A DNA stretch of 64,000 nucleotides from Schistocephalus solidus. Lineage: Eukaryota > Platyhelminthes > Cestoda > Diphyllobothriidea > Diphyllobothriidae. The notes under the pieces were generated by a model. That model saw only the letters and a program-made list of their open reading frames with translations, did not search any database and was not told the origin of the DNA. Shown piece after piece: positions 12,271 to 24,849 of the stretch. The translations under genes were made by a program, and so were the position numbers. The DNA lies in assembly GCA_017591395.1 (NCBI GenBank), contig WEDG01005179.1:62001-126000 (forward strand), in the 5' to 3' direction. How positions within the stretch are numbered: position 1 is the first letter of the stretch; the number at the start of each line of letters is the position of its first letter.

Positions 12271-14282
12271 GTAATAACTTCTTACGCGAGATTTTCAGTG
12301 GCATGTACTGTTTGTCAACGTTAAGGTGAGGAAATCTGGACAATTTTCAGTCATCTATAAGCAAAATGTAGGAGTGTTTAAGTTATATTTTCCTCAACTT
12401 TAAGGCCTACAATTCTGTCACTAGCTTAAACTTGTAGAGTCATTTCTATCACAAATTGAAAGGACACATTACAGAGAATTGACTGGTCTTTTCTGTTAAA
12501 AATCCTGGGTTTTTGATTTGAAAAGATTCAATAATTATTTTGGTGAATCAGGTTCGCAATCTTATGTTAGGCCTTCAAAATAACGGTACTTTCTAACCTA
12601 CTAATGCTTCCTTTATTTTTAATGACCATTTAAAAAATTCCACCCTTCCCGCCTCTTGACTTGGCTAATTGGATAAAAATTTGTGGACAATAAAAGAAAT
12701 AGCAATACACTTGGATTCTGCCAAAGTTGCAAAATAAGTCGCTCATCAAGAAGTATATTAGAGAACCAAGATTCCAGATATTAGCAAAAGATTGTTTAAG
12801 CTGAAACCTAACCAGTTGACTCTGTCCTGTGCCACTGAGAATGACCCTCTAGATAATAATAGTAATCGCCAAACACGGGGCGACGCAACATCCTTTTGGC
12901 GATGATTGAGCGTGCGTCAATGAACATTTTGTTCTCACAATCTGATCATTGTTCTCCTACTCCTTACCTGCGTAGTTACGGGGGCAGTCAACGCAGGGAA
13001 TGTGTTGAAGTAACACCCAACTGCTTGCTGACTGTAGTTGATCCTTGGTGTGCAAAGTTTGGCTGTACTCATGACCTAGTTACATGTCTTTTTGATAACA
13101 CATTTTAAATAATTATCTCGGATGGTTCCTGACCTCTGACCGTTTAAATGTAACAAATTGTAGCGTTAAAATGTTGATGCTGAATCATGCGCAGGACAAA
13201 GTCAGAAATACGGTTAGGAGGGAAGTCCTCGAGAGATTTTGCGAGAACGACAAAGAAGGCTGTAAATGGTAATTTTCGGCTTGTTCGGCGTCAGTAGCGG
13301 AAAAGTCCCGGGGTCTAAACTCGCTCTCTCTCCCCCCCCTCATCCCTCTCTCTGATCCTTGGGCAATAAAGCGGAAAACTATTCCAGTAACCTGCAGATT
13401 TGGGTCCTGTCAAATGAGGTAAAATAGAACAGTCTGATATTCAAGCTTTGTAATCAGGACAGATAGATGAAAATTGGCCCCAAATGAACTACTTTTAGCA
13501 TCATTCCCTAGCAAAGGGACTCACGCTATAATTATCAAGAATAATGCAGATTGCTTGCTATTAAACGGTAGTTTTTCGGAGAAATTTTGTTTAAGCTGGT
13601 TTACTCAATTTTCCATGAAGTGCTAGAACGCCTTGGATGCCATTTCAGTGCGAAAAAAGCATATTTAAAGATTGCGCTTATATTTTTATCCACGATGGGT
13701 ATTGTCAAATAAAGAACACATTTTTGCTTGCAAATGAGTTTTTAATAGTCTTATATATATTAAGATGCATTAAAAATATGTTTATTTGCAAATTTACCAT
13801 ACATGTTCTAATTTTCACATGTGCAGTTAAGGAAGAAAATGGATGGATCGTACACTGAAATATCCAGGTGATAAAATCGAAGACCGCTTAAATCCTGTCC
13901 TATAGTTCCGATAAACTTATTGGCCTCTAAAATTACTGCGTACAGTGACCCTCACCCCGTCAATCACAGGGGTCGCATTCCAAAACTTCCCACAAAAAGT
14001 GAAATTCCATGAAGTAAAAACCATAGTAAACGTGGTTTTATTTATATATTCTAAAGCCCTGCAAACCCTCCCAAATGCTTATAAAAATTTCTCACGCAGA
14101 TATTCAGCAAAAACTCTTTATATTCTCTTGGATATAAGATAAGCTTCGTGGAATTTACGTATGTAAACACATTGTATATATACTACGCAAAAAATACACC
14201 TATCGTATAGTATTAAGGAGTTTTATTTTATACGTACTGCAGTCTTAAACACATTTTGATAATGCATATTTTAACAAAAAAT
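12271..14282. other. Intergenic; AT-rich, one SINE fragment
   Basis: A minus-strand SINE fragment lies near 13245-13320 (GACAAAGAAGG, GGCTTGTTCGGCGTCAG). No gene is recognised in the remainder. Confidence 0.4.
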
Positions 14283-14690
14283 TATGGCCACCCAAACAGG
14301 AAACGTGTACAGGAACCGCCCCACCCACTTAAAATAGGTGCCTTGCGATAATGTTCAGGAAGGTTAATTATTCCCATGTCTTAACCCCAACGCGAACCCT
14401 AGCATGAAACTAAATTGTTAACTTCATTTTAAAATTTGCCTTATCCTAACTCAAAACCCTACAGTTAACCTACATAATCCTGACTCTGTCATTCTGCCTA
14501 TATTACTAGCCGTTATGGCTGCTGACGGGGCTCTAGCGTGAGCCCCAAGGCACAATGGGACAAATGAGTCCCATAGCCGATCGGCGAGCGCCCATCTACC
14601 ATTGTTAATATTCCCGATCAAAACCGACAAAACGTGTGGTTCCCGTTCCTGTGTCCTGTTTAGTCGGCCATACATGACATTCCTACCCAA
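14283..14690 (+). repeat. Telomere-like repeat R1, copy 1, with nested SINE tail
   Basis: The opening ACCCAAACAGGAAACGTG and the closing TCCTGTGTCCTGTTTAGTCG are inverted versions of each other, as in the other R1 copies. The interior has spaced AACCCTA/CCTAACT-type runs. About 14500-14640 is the tail of the SINE-like unit (GGGGCTCTAGCGTGAGCCCC, then ATTCCCGATCAAAACCGACA), which appears inserted into R1. Confidence 0.55.
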
Positions 14691-16229
14691 CAATTACTTT
14701 TATATCTACTGTCATACAGAGTACTTCATTTGTTCTACGTACTTACCAAGGTATATTGGCTATATTATAAAATCCGCGCTAGATTAATGCCACGAAAATC
14801 GAATCGTGATAAAGCGAGGGATTACTAGCAGGACGAAGAGCCGAGTTTCAGGAAGTAGTCGCGAACAAGGAGCCCCGATCGCCTGAACAAGAGCAACGCA
14901 TTGACAATCCAGCCTGTCTCTCCTGATGACTTGGAGTGAGAATCCACAATGTCAGACAAATAAGGCTGTTGTTCTAGCGATTGCGTCTTTCTCGTTGCGA
15001 GGTAGTACTGCATATCCGATTTCTCTAACAGATTTTGTTTGTTGAACCCAATAAAAACAATTGACTTTTTGATGATTGGTTCAGCTTATAAGCCCGAAAA
15101 TGGTCCTCCAGGAGTGAGCGATGGATGAAAGACTGATCAACTGGCATTGTTGCTCACCTGTTCTGTCTACTACTCATTGATTCTGGGTTTGGAGCAACCC
15201 AAGAGTGCTGTTGGCTGGGCTCTATAAGGTAATCTTTTACACCGTGCAATCAACCCAGCTAGGTGGTCACTGTTCCCAAACGACATGGTCCACATAATGC
15301 ATAGGCAAGCTTAATGCTGCCACTAGCACTTAAATTAGTTCCAGTCACTATGCGCAGTCTACAGATCTCAAGGGATTTTCGTGACGTATCTGCACTAGGT
15401 ATTTATATTGTAAGTTTGCAACATGCCTAATGGCAAACTATGAGATACAGGCAACTTACACAGTCAGAAAGTTTACGTTAGAGGGTTGATTCCAACTATC
15501 GACCTTCCAACTTTTTGTTGAGCCACATACGGCTCGAATTTTTATCCATGTGAATAACTCCTATTCTTTCATTGCTGACACGCAAGGTGACCTCATCGTA
15601 CTTCGAATTGTCTTCCTGTTGGGCTTATGACGTTAAACTTTTGGACGCAAAATATCGATGGCCACAACGGGTTTCCTCAATTGGGCCGAAGAGCGTTCGC
15701 CTTTCACAGCTCACGTTAATTTATTATTCAGTTGGGAAAATAGGAAAGCATAGGGTCAGTTGAATTCATGGAGATGATCACACATCACCTTTAGGTACTA
15801 TGCGAGACGGCTCTGGCAGGTGTTTAAGAATAATTCGGCTTTTAAGGTGTTTTACCTACCTTCAAATCGTCCTTACGTGAACTCCAGTTATTTTTGAGAG
15901 TTGCAAGCTTTAAAGTGCAGGTGGAAGGGTCAGGTTCTAGCCACCTGATTTCGGCTCGCGAACTTGCAGGACGTGTTACCTTACCTTGACCTAAATGCTA
16001 CTAACAATTTCCGATGTTTTTATGAGTGGAGAGCGCCGCTGTTCCCTACTACGTAAACCTTCCCTTATCAGTGTACTCAACAGTGCAATACACGGAGATA
16101 GTAGCTGCCTTTTAGGCTTCTCCCAAATTAAAGAACATCCGTTCGAGTAGATAGAACCTGGAGATGTTTGCTTAACACAGTTTTTTCGATGAAGTGGATA
16201 AACAACTTTTAATGACGGGAGTTTTCAGG
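14691..16229. other. Intergenic; nothing recognised
   Basis: AT-rich sequence without convincing frames or repeat matches. Confidence 0.4.
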
Positions 16230-16700
16230 AAGAGGACACGACAAAGTCAAAATACACTCTACTTACAATTTCTGGCTTATTCGCCGTCGTCAGCCGGCCT
16301 TACCGAAACACAGGTTTCGATAACCTGAGATTCTAACCCAAACTATTTTGTCCTTCAACTTTATCTTATAGCCTTTTTCTTGTCGCTTTTAACACGTTTC
16401 TGCAGGTTGTGGGGCTCAGACATATATAGTAGTTGTTCTGGTGTGTGCATTCATACCCAGTAACGATATTTCCCGATAAGTTAACACTTCCGATCGTGAC
16501 AAACGGGCAAACGGCCCCACAATTCAAAGATAGAGCGTTAGACTTCTTAACGCTTAATAATCAAAGAACTGGGGTCCAAGCCTCGGGCACCGCAAACCAG
16601 GGCTTCGGTATGGTTGACTGATGATGGTTAATAGCTATCCTGATCTCCTTTGTTTTTATCGGTAACCTCTTATCTGCACCTACTGCTCGTCGCCATCAGG
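16230..16700. repeat. Two opposed, old SINE-like copies
   Basis: About 16235-16400 reads in minus orientation (GGCTTATTCGCCGTCGTCAG) and about 16490-16700 in plus orientation (AAAGATAGAGCGTTAGACTT, GGTTGACTGATGATGGTTAA). Both have lost the B box. The order (minus then plus) is opposite to the 1-890 cluster. Confidence 0.45.
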
Positions 16701-17805
16701 GCTTTATACTGAACCCCAAGTTCCTACGGGACGAACTCGTCCCGTAACCTGATCTGTGAATACCCTTTCCACGATAGTTGACTTTTTCGACATATCCCAG
16801 TCATCTTCTGGGGGTCGAAACTTGAAAGGGGGGATTTAAAATTGCGCATTCGAGGAAGAGCTAAGAGCTGGTGGTAAAATGCTGGTCTGCCTTGGGTTCG
16901 CTTCCTTCACCTGCTTTTTTGTGCAACTCTGAGGGTACTTTCTTTGGATTTGCAGAGATTGAAGACTTCCCTAAATTTGTCTTTTTAGACGAGAGCGAAC
17001 GACTTTGAGGCGATATTTGAAGGTAGACTTTGAAACATAGGGTTCTGGAACAGCTAAAAAGTTGTTCTACAAAATATTCTTAATTATCCATCCTTTAGAA
17101 GTCGCACCGGGCACTCAACCTCTGACCTGTTTCATCCAAGCCTGCCTGTCGTGGAAATCTGCGTCTTCGTGATTTCAACTTCCCATAATCGGGCTAAAAT
17201 ATCAACAGTTTTGAAGTCATGCATTTGCAGAAAATTTAAGCTGGCATCACTTAAATCTAAACCCTTACTTCGAATACACGAATGAACAAAACTTCCTGTG
17301 GCGTAAGTTAAAGAAGGTGGTGCAAAAAATTTCAAAATTAATGCTCACATTGCCTGGTCCCCCCAAACCATAGAAAGTTTCCCATTAAGATCGGGAAGCA
17401 AAAGCCTTCACTTCCATTTTCTGTCAGGTCATACTTACCCAGTGCATTTTTTAACAGCCAGTTGCAAATACCCTATCTCCTATACTGGCAAAATCACACA
17501 CAAAACTGCACCTATGGGAACCTGTACAAAGATGCCGGAAGCTGACTGTGGCATCGATGATTCAAAACAAACATAATCAAGTGTGCATTTGGCAACCAAC
17601 TATTCGGCTATAAATTAAAAAATTTCCCCTAGAGAAAACCGTTTTGATTGAGATTTCAGCTGCACTCAGTTGTGCTCGATATATAGCCCTTTTCAAAATC
17701 CGATTGTATCTACCATCCTTATCAACACGACTGGCAAAGGCCCTTCTGGACTTGAAAGGATATCATACCACTGACTATTGACTGCGTAGAATAGCGCTTT
17801 TGTGG
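16701..17805. other. Intergenic; nothing recognised
   Basis: No coding or repeat signal that I can support. Confidence 0.4.
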
Positions 17806-17817
17806 ACGTAGTAGTAA

Positions 17818-17861
<44 letters not shown>

Positions 17862-17879
17862 ATAGTAGTAGTAGTAGTC

Positions 17880-17930
<51 letters not shown>

Positions 17931-17935
17931 TGTAT

Positions 17936-17973
<38 letters not shown>

Positions 17974-18007
17974 GTAGTAGTATTAGTAGTAGTATTAGTA
18001 GTAGTAT
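17806..18007 (+). repeat. (GTA)n microsatellite
   Basis: About 200 bases of nearly pure AGT/GTA trinucleotide, interrupted by ATT and TCA units. It yields meaningless poly-Val and poly-Ser frames. It ends about 700 bases upstream of the proposed egl start. Confidence 0.95.
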
Positions 18008-18350
18008 ACTAAGCGTAATAATAAAAAAGAACTCAAATATACAATGGGTTAGTACGATATACTGACAAGTAGGAATCGGTAATTGCAGTAAATGTTGAAA
18101 TCTGTGGTCAAGATTGAGAAATCACAACGAACAGCTCAGAGAATGGCAGACTTCATGTAGTCACAAATGGTTTTCGGTTGTCCAATCAATGCGCAGGCGT
18201 GAACTTCCCGGATGGATCAGGGTAGTGGTTGTCGTACGTATGTACAGATCAACACCCACTCCATGTTAGTGAATAACGCGAACAGGAGCCAATCGGAGGT
18301 CAGCGCCTTTTTCTGTCTCAAAGTCGATGGCACCAGAAGGCCGTGATTAA

Positions 18351-18575
18351 TCCAGGACGCTCGTAATTTCTACGGCGTGCTTCCCGGCGCGCCTATTCAC
18401 GTCTTCCCCTAACTGTTTACACTGGATGACCTACACGCCAGAAGCCGATGCTCCTAGAGCTAAAAGTTCCAAGTTTGATTTGAAGCTGCATAAAAATTCA
18501 TGTTCCTCTACACGAAGTGAAAGTACTGATGATTCCGTGTCTGACAATTCATTATTTTCTCTTCCTTCAACCTAA
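18351..18575 (+). other. Upstream open frame of egl, ended by an in-frame TAA
   Basis: The egl frame is open from 18351. It has an ATG at 18426-18428, then 48 further sense codons of Ser/Asp/Lys-rich, coding-like composition (e.g. SKFDLKLHK, STDDSVSDN). It is closed by TAA at 18573-18575, and the same frame resumes at once for 831 codons. Either this is 5' UTR with a coding-like short ORF, or the true N-terminus interrupted by a nonsense change, an unrecognised splice or a sequence error. Confidence 0.5.
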
Positions 18576-18707
18576 TTGTCTGCCTCGGTCAACTCATTGT
18601 CCTTGCATGGTCTACGAACTCGCCAAAATTCCTCCACGGCCACCACTCCTCCAGACCCAGCCTCCTGTCTTGACTACCTGAAGCGGCGTGAAGTTTTCCT
18701 CTACAAG

Positions 18708-21044
18708 ATGATGAATGATCCCAGTCATAAGGCTATGTTGTACTTTCTCGAGGTCTTGATGAACTCCGAGACACCACTGACGGTTGAACAACTGGCCGCA
18801 AGGCTCACCAACAAGTCTTTCGGTCCCGAAATGCGCGAGGCTTGTGGAGGTGGCAGCCCAGACGCACTGAAGAGCTTCCTTGAAAAGTATCCTTCTCTCT
18901 TCACAATCAAACTCTCTGGTCTGGTTAGCGCTGTTGCCATCGACATGCCCGGGTTCGATGAGATGTCGGAGACCAGTATAGATATTGAAAACTGTCTCAG
19001 CCCTACAACCACCAGTCAGGCTTCAGTTTCGGTCGGTCCAATGCCTTCGGAGTCGCAGCGATCCGCAGAGAAGAAGGGCACCAGCAGCTCGATCCAGGTG
19101 GATACCACTGTGGTCTCCTCAACTGTGGATAAGTCCAGCGATTCTGGTATCATGAGGCAGCAATCGACCCAGTCGGAATCTACACGCGGAGTTGATGATT
19201 TCTCCAACAAGCCTGTACCAAGACCGACCCTTAAATCTCTTAAGGAGTCCTCCACTATCGCTGCCACCTCCTCAACTTCCTCCACAAACACCACCACCAA
19301 CAACAACGCCTCTTCAAGAATAGCTTTTGCTGATGACATGAAATCGGCTGCCAAACCAGCTGGCATCTACCAGCCGCCTATCCTGCGCGCGGCTGCCCTC
19401 AGCAACAGACGCAACCCATCCTTCTGTGAGCTCTGTTCAGTGGCCGCCTTAACCGCTTGTTCCCATGTTGCGACAACGGCAGCTACGACAGTAGTGCACT
19501 GTCCACTTGCAGACCTCAATTGTGCACATCACTCTTCGCGGTGTGCGGCTGCTCTAAAGCACGCCCGTTCTTCCCACTGCTTCTGCACATCACCTGTCAC
19601 ACCTGACCCGATGGGTCACCATCGCCATTCCTACTGCCAGTCCATGAAAACTACATGTGTGCATTCAACCATGTCTATGGATAATTTCATGCTGGAAACA
19701 GAGGCTGTGAAGTTCTTCCAGCAACGCCTGAGCCGACGAGAAGAACGTTGGGTGCCGATAAAGAGCCTCGCGGGTCATCTGTCCCAGGCCTCACCAGAGG
19801 TCCGTGCTGTTGTGGGCCCTCAGTTGGAGTTTCGCGGGTTCCTCTTGAAGCACCCTCATGTGTTTGAGGTGCAGGGTGATCTCGTCGGTCTCAAGGACCC
19901 CTTCACGGCAACGTGTCTTTCGAGGAGACCGAAATCTTTTATGATGGGAGCAAACAGCTCTTCATCAACCAACCTTTCGACACTGAATCACTCCAAGCTG
20001 CCCTCACAAAAGGTCTCCAGACCCAAATCCCTCATCATGCTCTCACAAGCCTCGAATGGATGGTCAAACAGTTTTCGTGCACCGGCTCGTGGACTCTGCA
20101 ACGCGCCAAGTGGTTCTGAGTGTTACCTCGTGAACCATGATCGATTCAGCGGTTACAGTGCGTGTACTCCTCTGCCGCTGTCCGGAAAGCCGATCGGCAC
20201 CCTTTCGGCAGATCCTGGCCGCTTCCAGGCCCCAGTAGCCCGACCGACCTCACATAAGTTGGGCGGAACCTCACCAGGCTTCCGTTTTGATAGCATTTTC
20301 TCTGCTACACCAAAAACGGGGGTCACGGGTCAATTGAGTGACATGGTTGTCTCCTCTGCCGCCCAGAGCAGTCGCCAACAACAGCAGCAACAGCAGACTT
20401 CCTCTGTAGCTCGGCATTCGGATCAGAAACGCTCTGGAGGAGGCGGCAGCAACAACACTTACGAGGTTGGAACGGAGAATTCTAACAGCATTTGCATTCG
20501 AATGAGTGGCAATGAGTACAGGGCGGTAATGTTTCTAAGGAAGGTGCTCGCGAAGAGAGGCGGTGCGCCAGGTCAGCCTGGACTGTCCTACACCCAGCTT
20601 ATGCAGATCCTTTCTGTGAAGGCTCCTGAGTCGGTTCAAAGTGCCATCGGCTGGACAAAAATCGAGTTGGAGGAATTTATCAATCAGCATGCCATTTTCT
20701 TTGAGGTTCATCAGGTAGTTCCAGCCGACGTACCTAATGGCCCAGAGAGCGATCAGTCTCCGGTAGTTACAAGTGCTCTCTCCTGCCTAAAACGGAAAGC
20801 TGCCGAGACCTCGGAGACACCAACATCGCCTTTGGTGACCAATCGTCGCGTGCTCAAGATGATTAACATAGTGATTACGGGTAATCGGCCAGCGGATGTG
20901 GGAAATCGAACATTGACTAATCGCTGTGGCAGAATTTTCCATGTGGCCAAGCTCTGGGGTATTATCGATCTTGGTCGGCACGAACACGTCTTCTTCGACA
21001 AGTCCATCCTAAAATACGTTGATGACCTCCAAAAGCACTTTAAA
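18708..21044 (+). CDS. egl: Egalitarian-like mRNA cargo adaptor, exon 1
   Basis: Encodes 779 residues from the first in-frame ATG (A at -3). The frame is open back to 18576 but without an ATG. The start block (FLEVLMNSETPLTVEQLA, KSFGPEMREACGGG, SFLEKYPSLF) matches the N-terminus of Drosophila Egalitarian, the BicD-binding region. Related blocks recur at about 19690-19910 (FLLKHPHVFEVQGDLVGL), 20515-20715 (INQHAIFFEVHQVV) and 20845-21044 (HEHVFFDKSILKYVDDLQKH). Between them are Ser/Thr-rich linkers, a Cys/His-rich insert (about residues 239-320) and a short poly-Gln (20376-20396). Egalitarian is known to bind localisation RNAs and to couple them to BicD, dynein light chain and dynein. The exon ends in phase 0 at AAA|GTGAGT. 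Family assignment is from recognised motif order; the cytoplasmic transport role is inferred from the fly protein. Confidence 0.82.
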
Positions 21045-22495
21045 GTGAGTTCCTTCTCCTTCGAATCTTAACTTGCCTTGCCGCCTCTTTTTCATTTTTT
21101 ACATTTGGCTTTTATGCTAGCAAGGTATTACTTCACGATTGCGAGACTGCCAAAAATTCCTTCAGTTGAAAATTGGGGTGCGATAGCATAGAGAACCTGA
21201 CATTAATCTTGAAATAAAATGAGATTTCGGTTAGTGCGTCGGGTGGCTGACCAGTAGTTTCTTAAACAACCAGTCTAAAGTTTATAGACGCGAGCTCGTT
21301 ACGGTACTAGGAGTCATACGCACTCACGGTGACTTCTCTATGAGGACTATTTAATAACATAGTCGTAAAGACTACAAGTAAATAACTTCAAGACAAGATG
21401 AAGATGAATTGGTGACTTTATAATATGTGGCCCCACCTAATCTTTATGCTAGATATGTTTCGTTACAATTTGCCCGGTAACAGATTGTGAAAGCCGTTTT
21501 CTGGTGAGAGGAACATAACTCTGATGGTAATATCCACACTAAAACTGGCTTATTCCTTAAGCCTCGCGCATAGCCTACTTATAAAGCTAGTGTTAAAGCT
21601 GGTCTAACCGCAATATTTGTGGTCAAGATTACTTTTGAAGGTTAACGCTACTATGAGAATTAAGGATAGATATGAATTTAGTTTAAGGCTTCTGGGTTAA
21701 GTTTTAATAATAGTCTTAATGGTTAAAGACGACTTTGGTTCTCATTTTATAAGTGTGGCCACATACAATACCACCGCCAACGAAATTCGTATATGACCAT
21801 AGTAAATCGAATTCCTTGTGCTGCCATAAAATTGTTTTATCGAGAAATTGACCAGAGCTCAACTTGCGTTGCGTTTTTCAAATTAGAGTATTAACTGCAG
21901 TGAAATCTTCCCTATTTAAAGTAAATAATACGCCGTGCTATGAGGCTTAAATGCATATTAGGGATGTTTGAGCAAAGAATAGATTGAGTTTTAATCTGTA
22001 TAACACCCATTAGGGCGCATTTTTCTCGGAAAATATACAGATGATCGAAGTGTTTTTTAATCTGCACACAATGCCTACTTATAAGTACGGTGACTTCACT
22101 AGTAAAGCCTTTTAACTTGCGGTCTTGTGCCACAGATTTTTTCATATTTTGAACCTAAAGGGCATTCAACTACTACTTGTAAGGCTTAATTTGAGAGTGG
22201 TGCTGAGAACTCCTGCATTGTAATAAATTAAGAATGCAGATGTCTAATACGGCTACTAACATTAATAAGGGAAGTCTCTGTAAATTAGCCCTTTTCCCTG
22301 AGGTTTCTCAAACCTGGATCTCTGGCTTTTTGACCGATTTTCCGAGGCTTGGTTGCCGTCGTCCATTGGTTGCTCTTTTTTTAATTCTGTCTCAGCTTAA
22401 CCTCATGACAAAGTGCACCGTCGATACAACGGATTATATGGTCTGTTTTACGGATATTCCTATTTTATGAAGCATTTTCCCCGATATGAAGTTAA

Positions 22496-22730
22496 AGCAA
22501 GCGAGCACAGCAGGATATATTGGGCCCAACAAATTTGTTTTAAGTTACTACTTTGATCGATTAGTCTTAGGGCACTAAGCCATGACCTTGTTATTTGTAT
22601 CGATTTTTCTGTACGAATTCAAATTACTGTGCTCTCCGATTCGTTATTTATATTATGCAGTGACAGGATGCAGCTGATGAGCTGTCGTGCAATTTGTTGG
22701 GTTCGATAGATCCTGCTCTACTCGCTTGCT
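22496..22730. mobile_element. TTAA-flanked foldback element (MITE-like), 235 bp
   Basis: The ends are inverted repeats of about 40 bases. The left begins AGCAAGCGAGCACAGCAGGA and continues to CCCAACAAATT; the right is its near reverse complement, ending CTCGCTTGCT. Both sides are flanked directly by TTAA (22492-22495 and 22731-22734), the target duplication of piggyBac-type transposons. There is no coding capacity. The superfamily is inferred from the TTAA only, since the tips do not start with the usual CCC. Confidence 0.75.
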
Positions 22731-22855
22731 TTAATTCCTATTATAGTCACTGACTTGGAATTTTTTAGTAGGTGTACACGAGCATAGAGCCGATGCTTTC
22801 GACATTGTTGCCTTTTCGATTACACCTCAAAGCCCAGAGGTTTTTTTAGAGTCAA

Positions 22856-22879
22856 ACCCAACGCATTTTCGCGTTGGGT
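22856..22879. other. Short perfect hairpin
   Basis: ACCCAACGC - ATTTTC - GCGTTGGGT, a 9-base perfect stem with a 6-base loop. It sits just before a purine-rich, coding-like stretch (22880-23070: GAGGAGGAGGTGCAGGAG, then AAGAAGAAGAAAATAACG), which is probably old repeat sequence. Function unknown. Confidence 0.5.
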
Positions 22880-24359
22880 GGTTTAAGCCAGAGGAGGAGG
22901 TGCAGGAGAGAGGAGGCAAATTGACAAGTCGAACTGCAACACTGACCGCAAGAAACCCGCCAAACCACACAGATTAAAACAGAACAGGGTTGAAGACCAT
23001 GAGCAAGAAGAAGAAAATAACGAGCGCGAAAAAAATAAGAAGCAGATGACTTGTCAGGGACTCCAGCTAAATTACATTTGATTGAAACGTAAGAATTCTG
23101 GGCCTCGGTCGTCTTGTGAGCGGACGCTTTTTCCGTTTACTGCAATTACTTTACTGGCTGGGAAATTAAATGGTGAAGAGTAATTCGAGGTAGGTTGTGC
23201 CCACTTCTGGCGGCAATTTTTGCATAGACATTATCCCAACCTTTTAGTTTGATCCCTGTTATTTTGAGGACACCTGAGTCGTGATAGGTGGTAGACTACA
23301 GCTCAAGGTCTAGGTGCTTTGTACGTTTCCAATGACGACCGCCTGTGTAATCCCGCATTCTCAAGGAGTTAGCATACTGTTTGTAAGTTGTTAGGGCTGT
23401 AAATACTAATTTCTTACAATTTCTTCTGGGGATATCCCAACTCCAGTTGTTCTTCATCTATTCCTCCGCGGTGCATCTGAGCCCTTTCAGAAAGCGTTCT
23501 CCAAGAGTTTTGGCCGTTTACCGAAAGTATGTTGCTGTGATCGCTGAAGAGTTGTGTCATTTTGGCCGTTTATTTGTTATAGCCTGCCCTTACTGGAACC
23601 AGCAGAAGTTATAGCAGTTAAATACCGTCAAGTGACGGCTGAATGCGATCCCTTTCTGTTTTGCTAAATAGTTTTGTTACCAAGATCTGGGTAGACCATC
23701 GGTGGAGGAATTAAATACACTATCGGACGAAACACAACTAGCACCTGAAGGTAATTTCCCTTTGATCCATGAACCATGATGTTTTCATTGAGACGTAAAT
23801 TATGCCATATCTGGAAAACAATATAGCTTATTTCAGATATGCTTTGTCCACCTCCACTGATGCTTATATAAAACAACCAGCGGTCCCGAGAAGGGATAAT
23901 GCGAATTTTTATTTTTCATGGTGCTTTGAGAGCGTATTTCGTCTTGAAATATTTAAAAGTTAAAACGACGGATGTCACCGCCCTCAAGAAAATTCCAGTG
24001 AGAAAGATTTTCAATAGCTAGCTTGAGCATCTTTGTAGCCTAATATTTGCAGGTTTCCAAGACCCACATATGAAGTAAATAGGTTTTTGAGAGGTACTTT
24101 GTCGTATTTTTGGGCTGCGTAATTTATTTTCCCAGAAAAGTGCAAAATAATAAATTTTTCTCGAGAAAGTGCGAGCCAAATGGCGTAGAAACAAAGAATG
24201 CAACCAGCGTGTCACTACGAAAAGGACAAGGTACATCAATACAGTCTTCTGATTTTGCAGGGAAAATACATGGTGACATCCTGGAAAAATTAAGCTTAGC
24301 AGGTAAAACATGGTTATTTTAAGTCGTAATCCGAGCAGCGGGATCCAGTACAATATAAA

Positions 24360-24640
24360 TTAGTTATGCGACACCCCAATCGCAGGACAGGGGAATATGA
24401 AAGCTGCTTCTAATGCAGGCTACTAAATTTCCGTGAGCATACATATTCCCGTGTCCTAATCCTAACCATAACCCTAATCCAGATCCTAACCGTAACCCTC
24501 ATCTTAGCCCTTATTCTGCCCATAACCTTAACACCAATCCTAAGCTTAAACATATCCCTTCTTTCTCTAGAATTTAGCACGATGTCACCTGCATTACGGG
24601 CGTCCCACAGGGGAGGAGGGGCGTATTAACAATTCCCACA
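24360..24640 (+). repeat. Telomere-like repeat R1, copy 2
   Basis: ATTCCCGTGTCCTAATCCTAA, then spaced AACCCTAAT/CCTAACC-type units, then AGAATTTAGCACGATGTCAC and GCATTACGGGCGTCCC, the order seen in other R1 copies. The outer inverted ends are poorly preserved. Confidence 0.55.
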
Positions 24641-24849
24641 TTTTGTATAGTAGATTCTCTGTCTCACGTCAGGATGCCCACTTTTGAACAAGTTTCTTTC
24701 TAACCTCCTGCAAAAAGCATACTCTGGTAATATGGCTACTTAAATAGTGTGTATTTTTTTCATAGATTGTTGATGTCCATATTCGTTAAAATCTATCATA
24801 TGGAAAACACGCGCAAAATATTCTCTCGTACTCGTTTGATAGACAATTA

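Noticed and set aside
18576..18707. TTG at 18576 as the egl start, giving 831 codons
   Set aside because: TTG is not a credible start in a eukaryotic nuclear gene; it is only the first codon after the TAA. The ATG at 18708 fits the length of the fly N-terminus.
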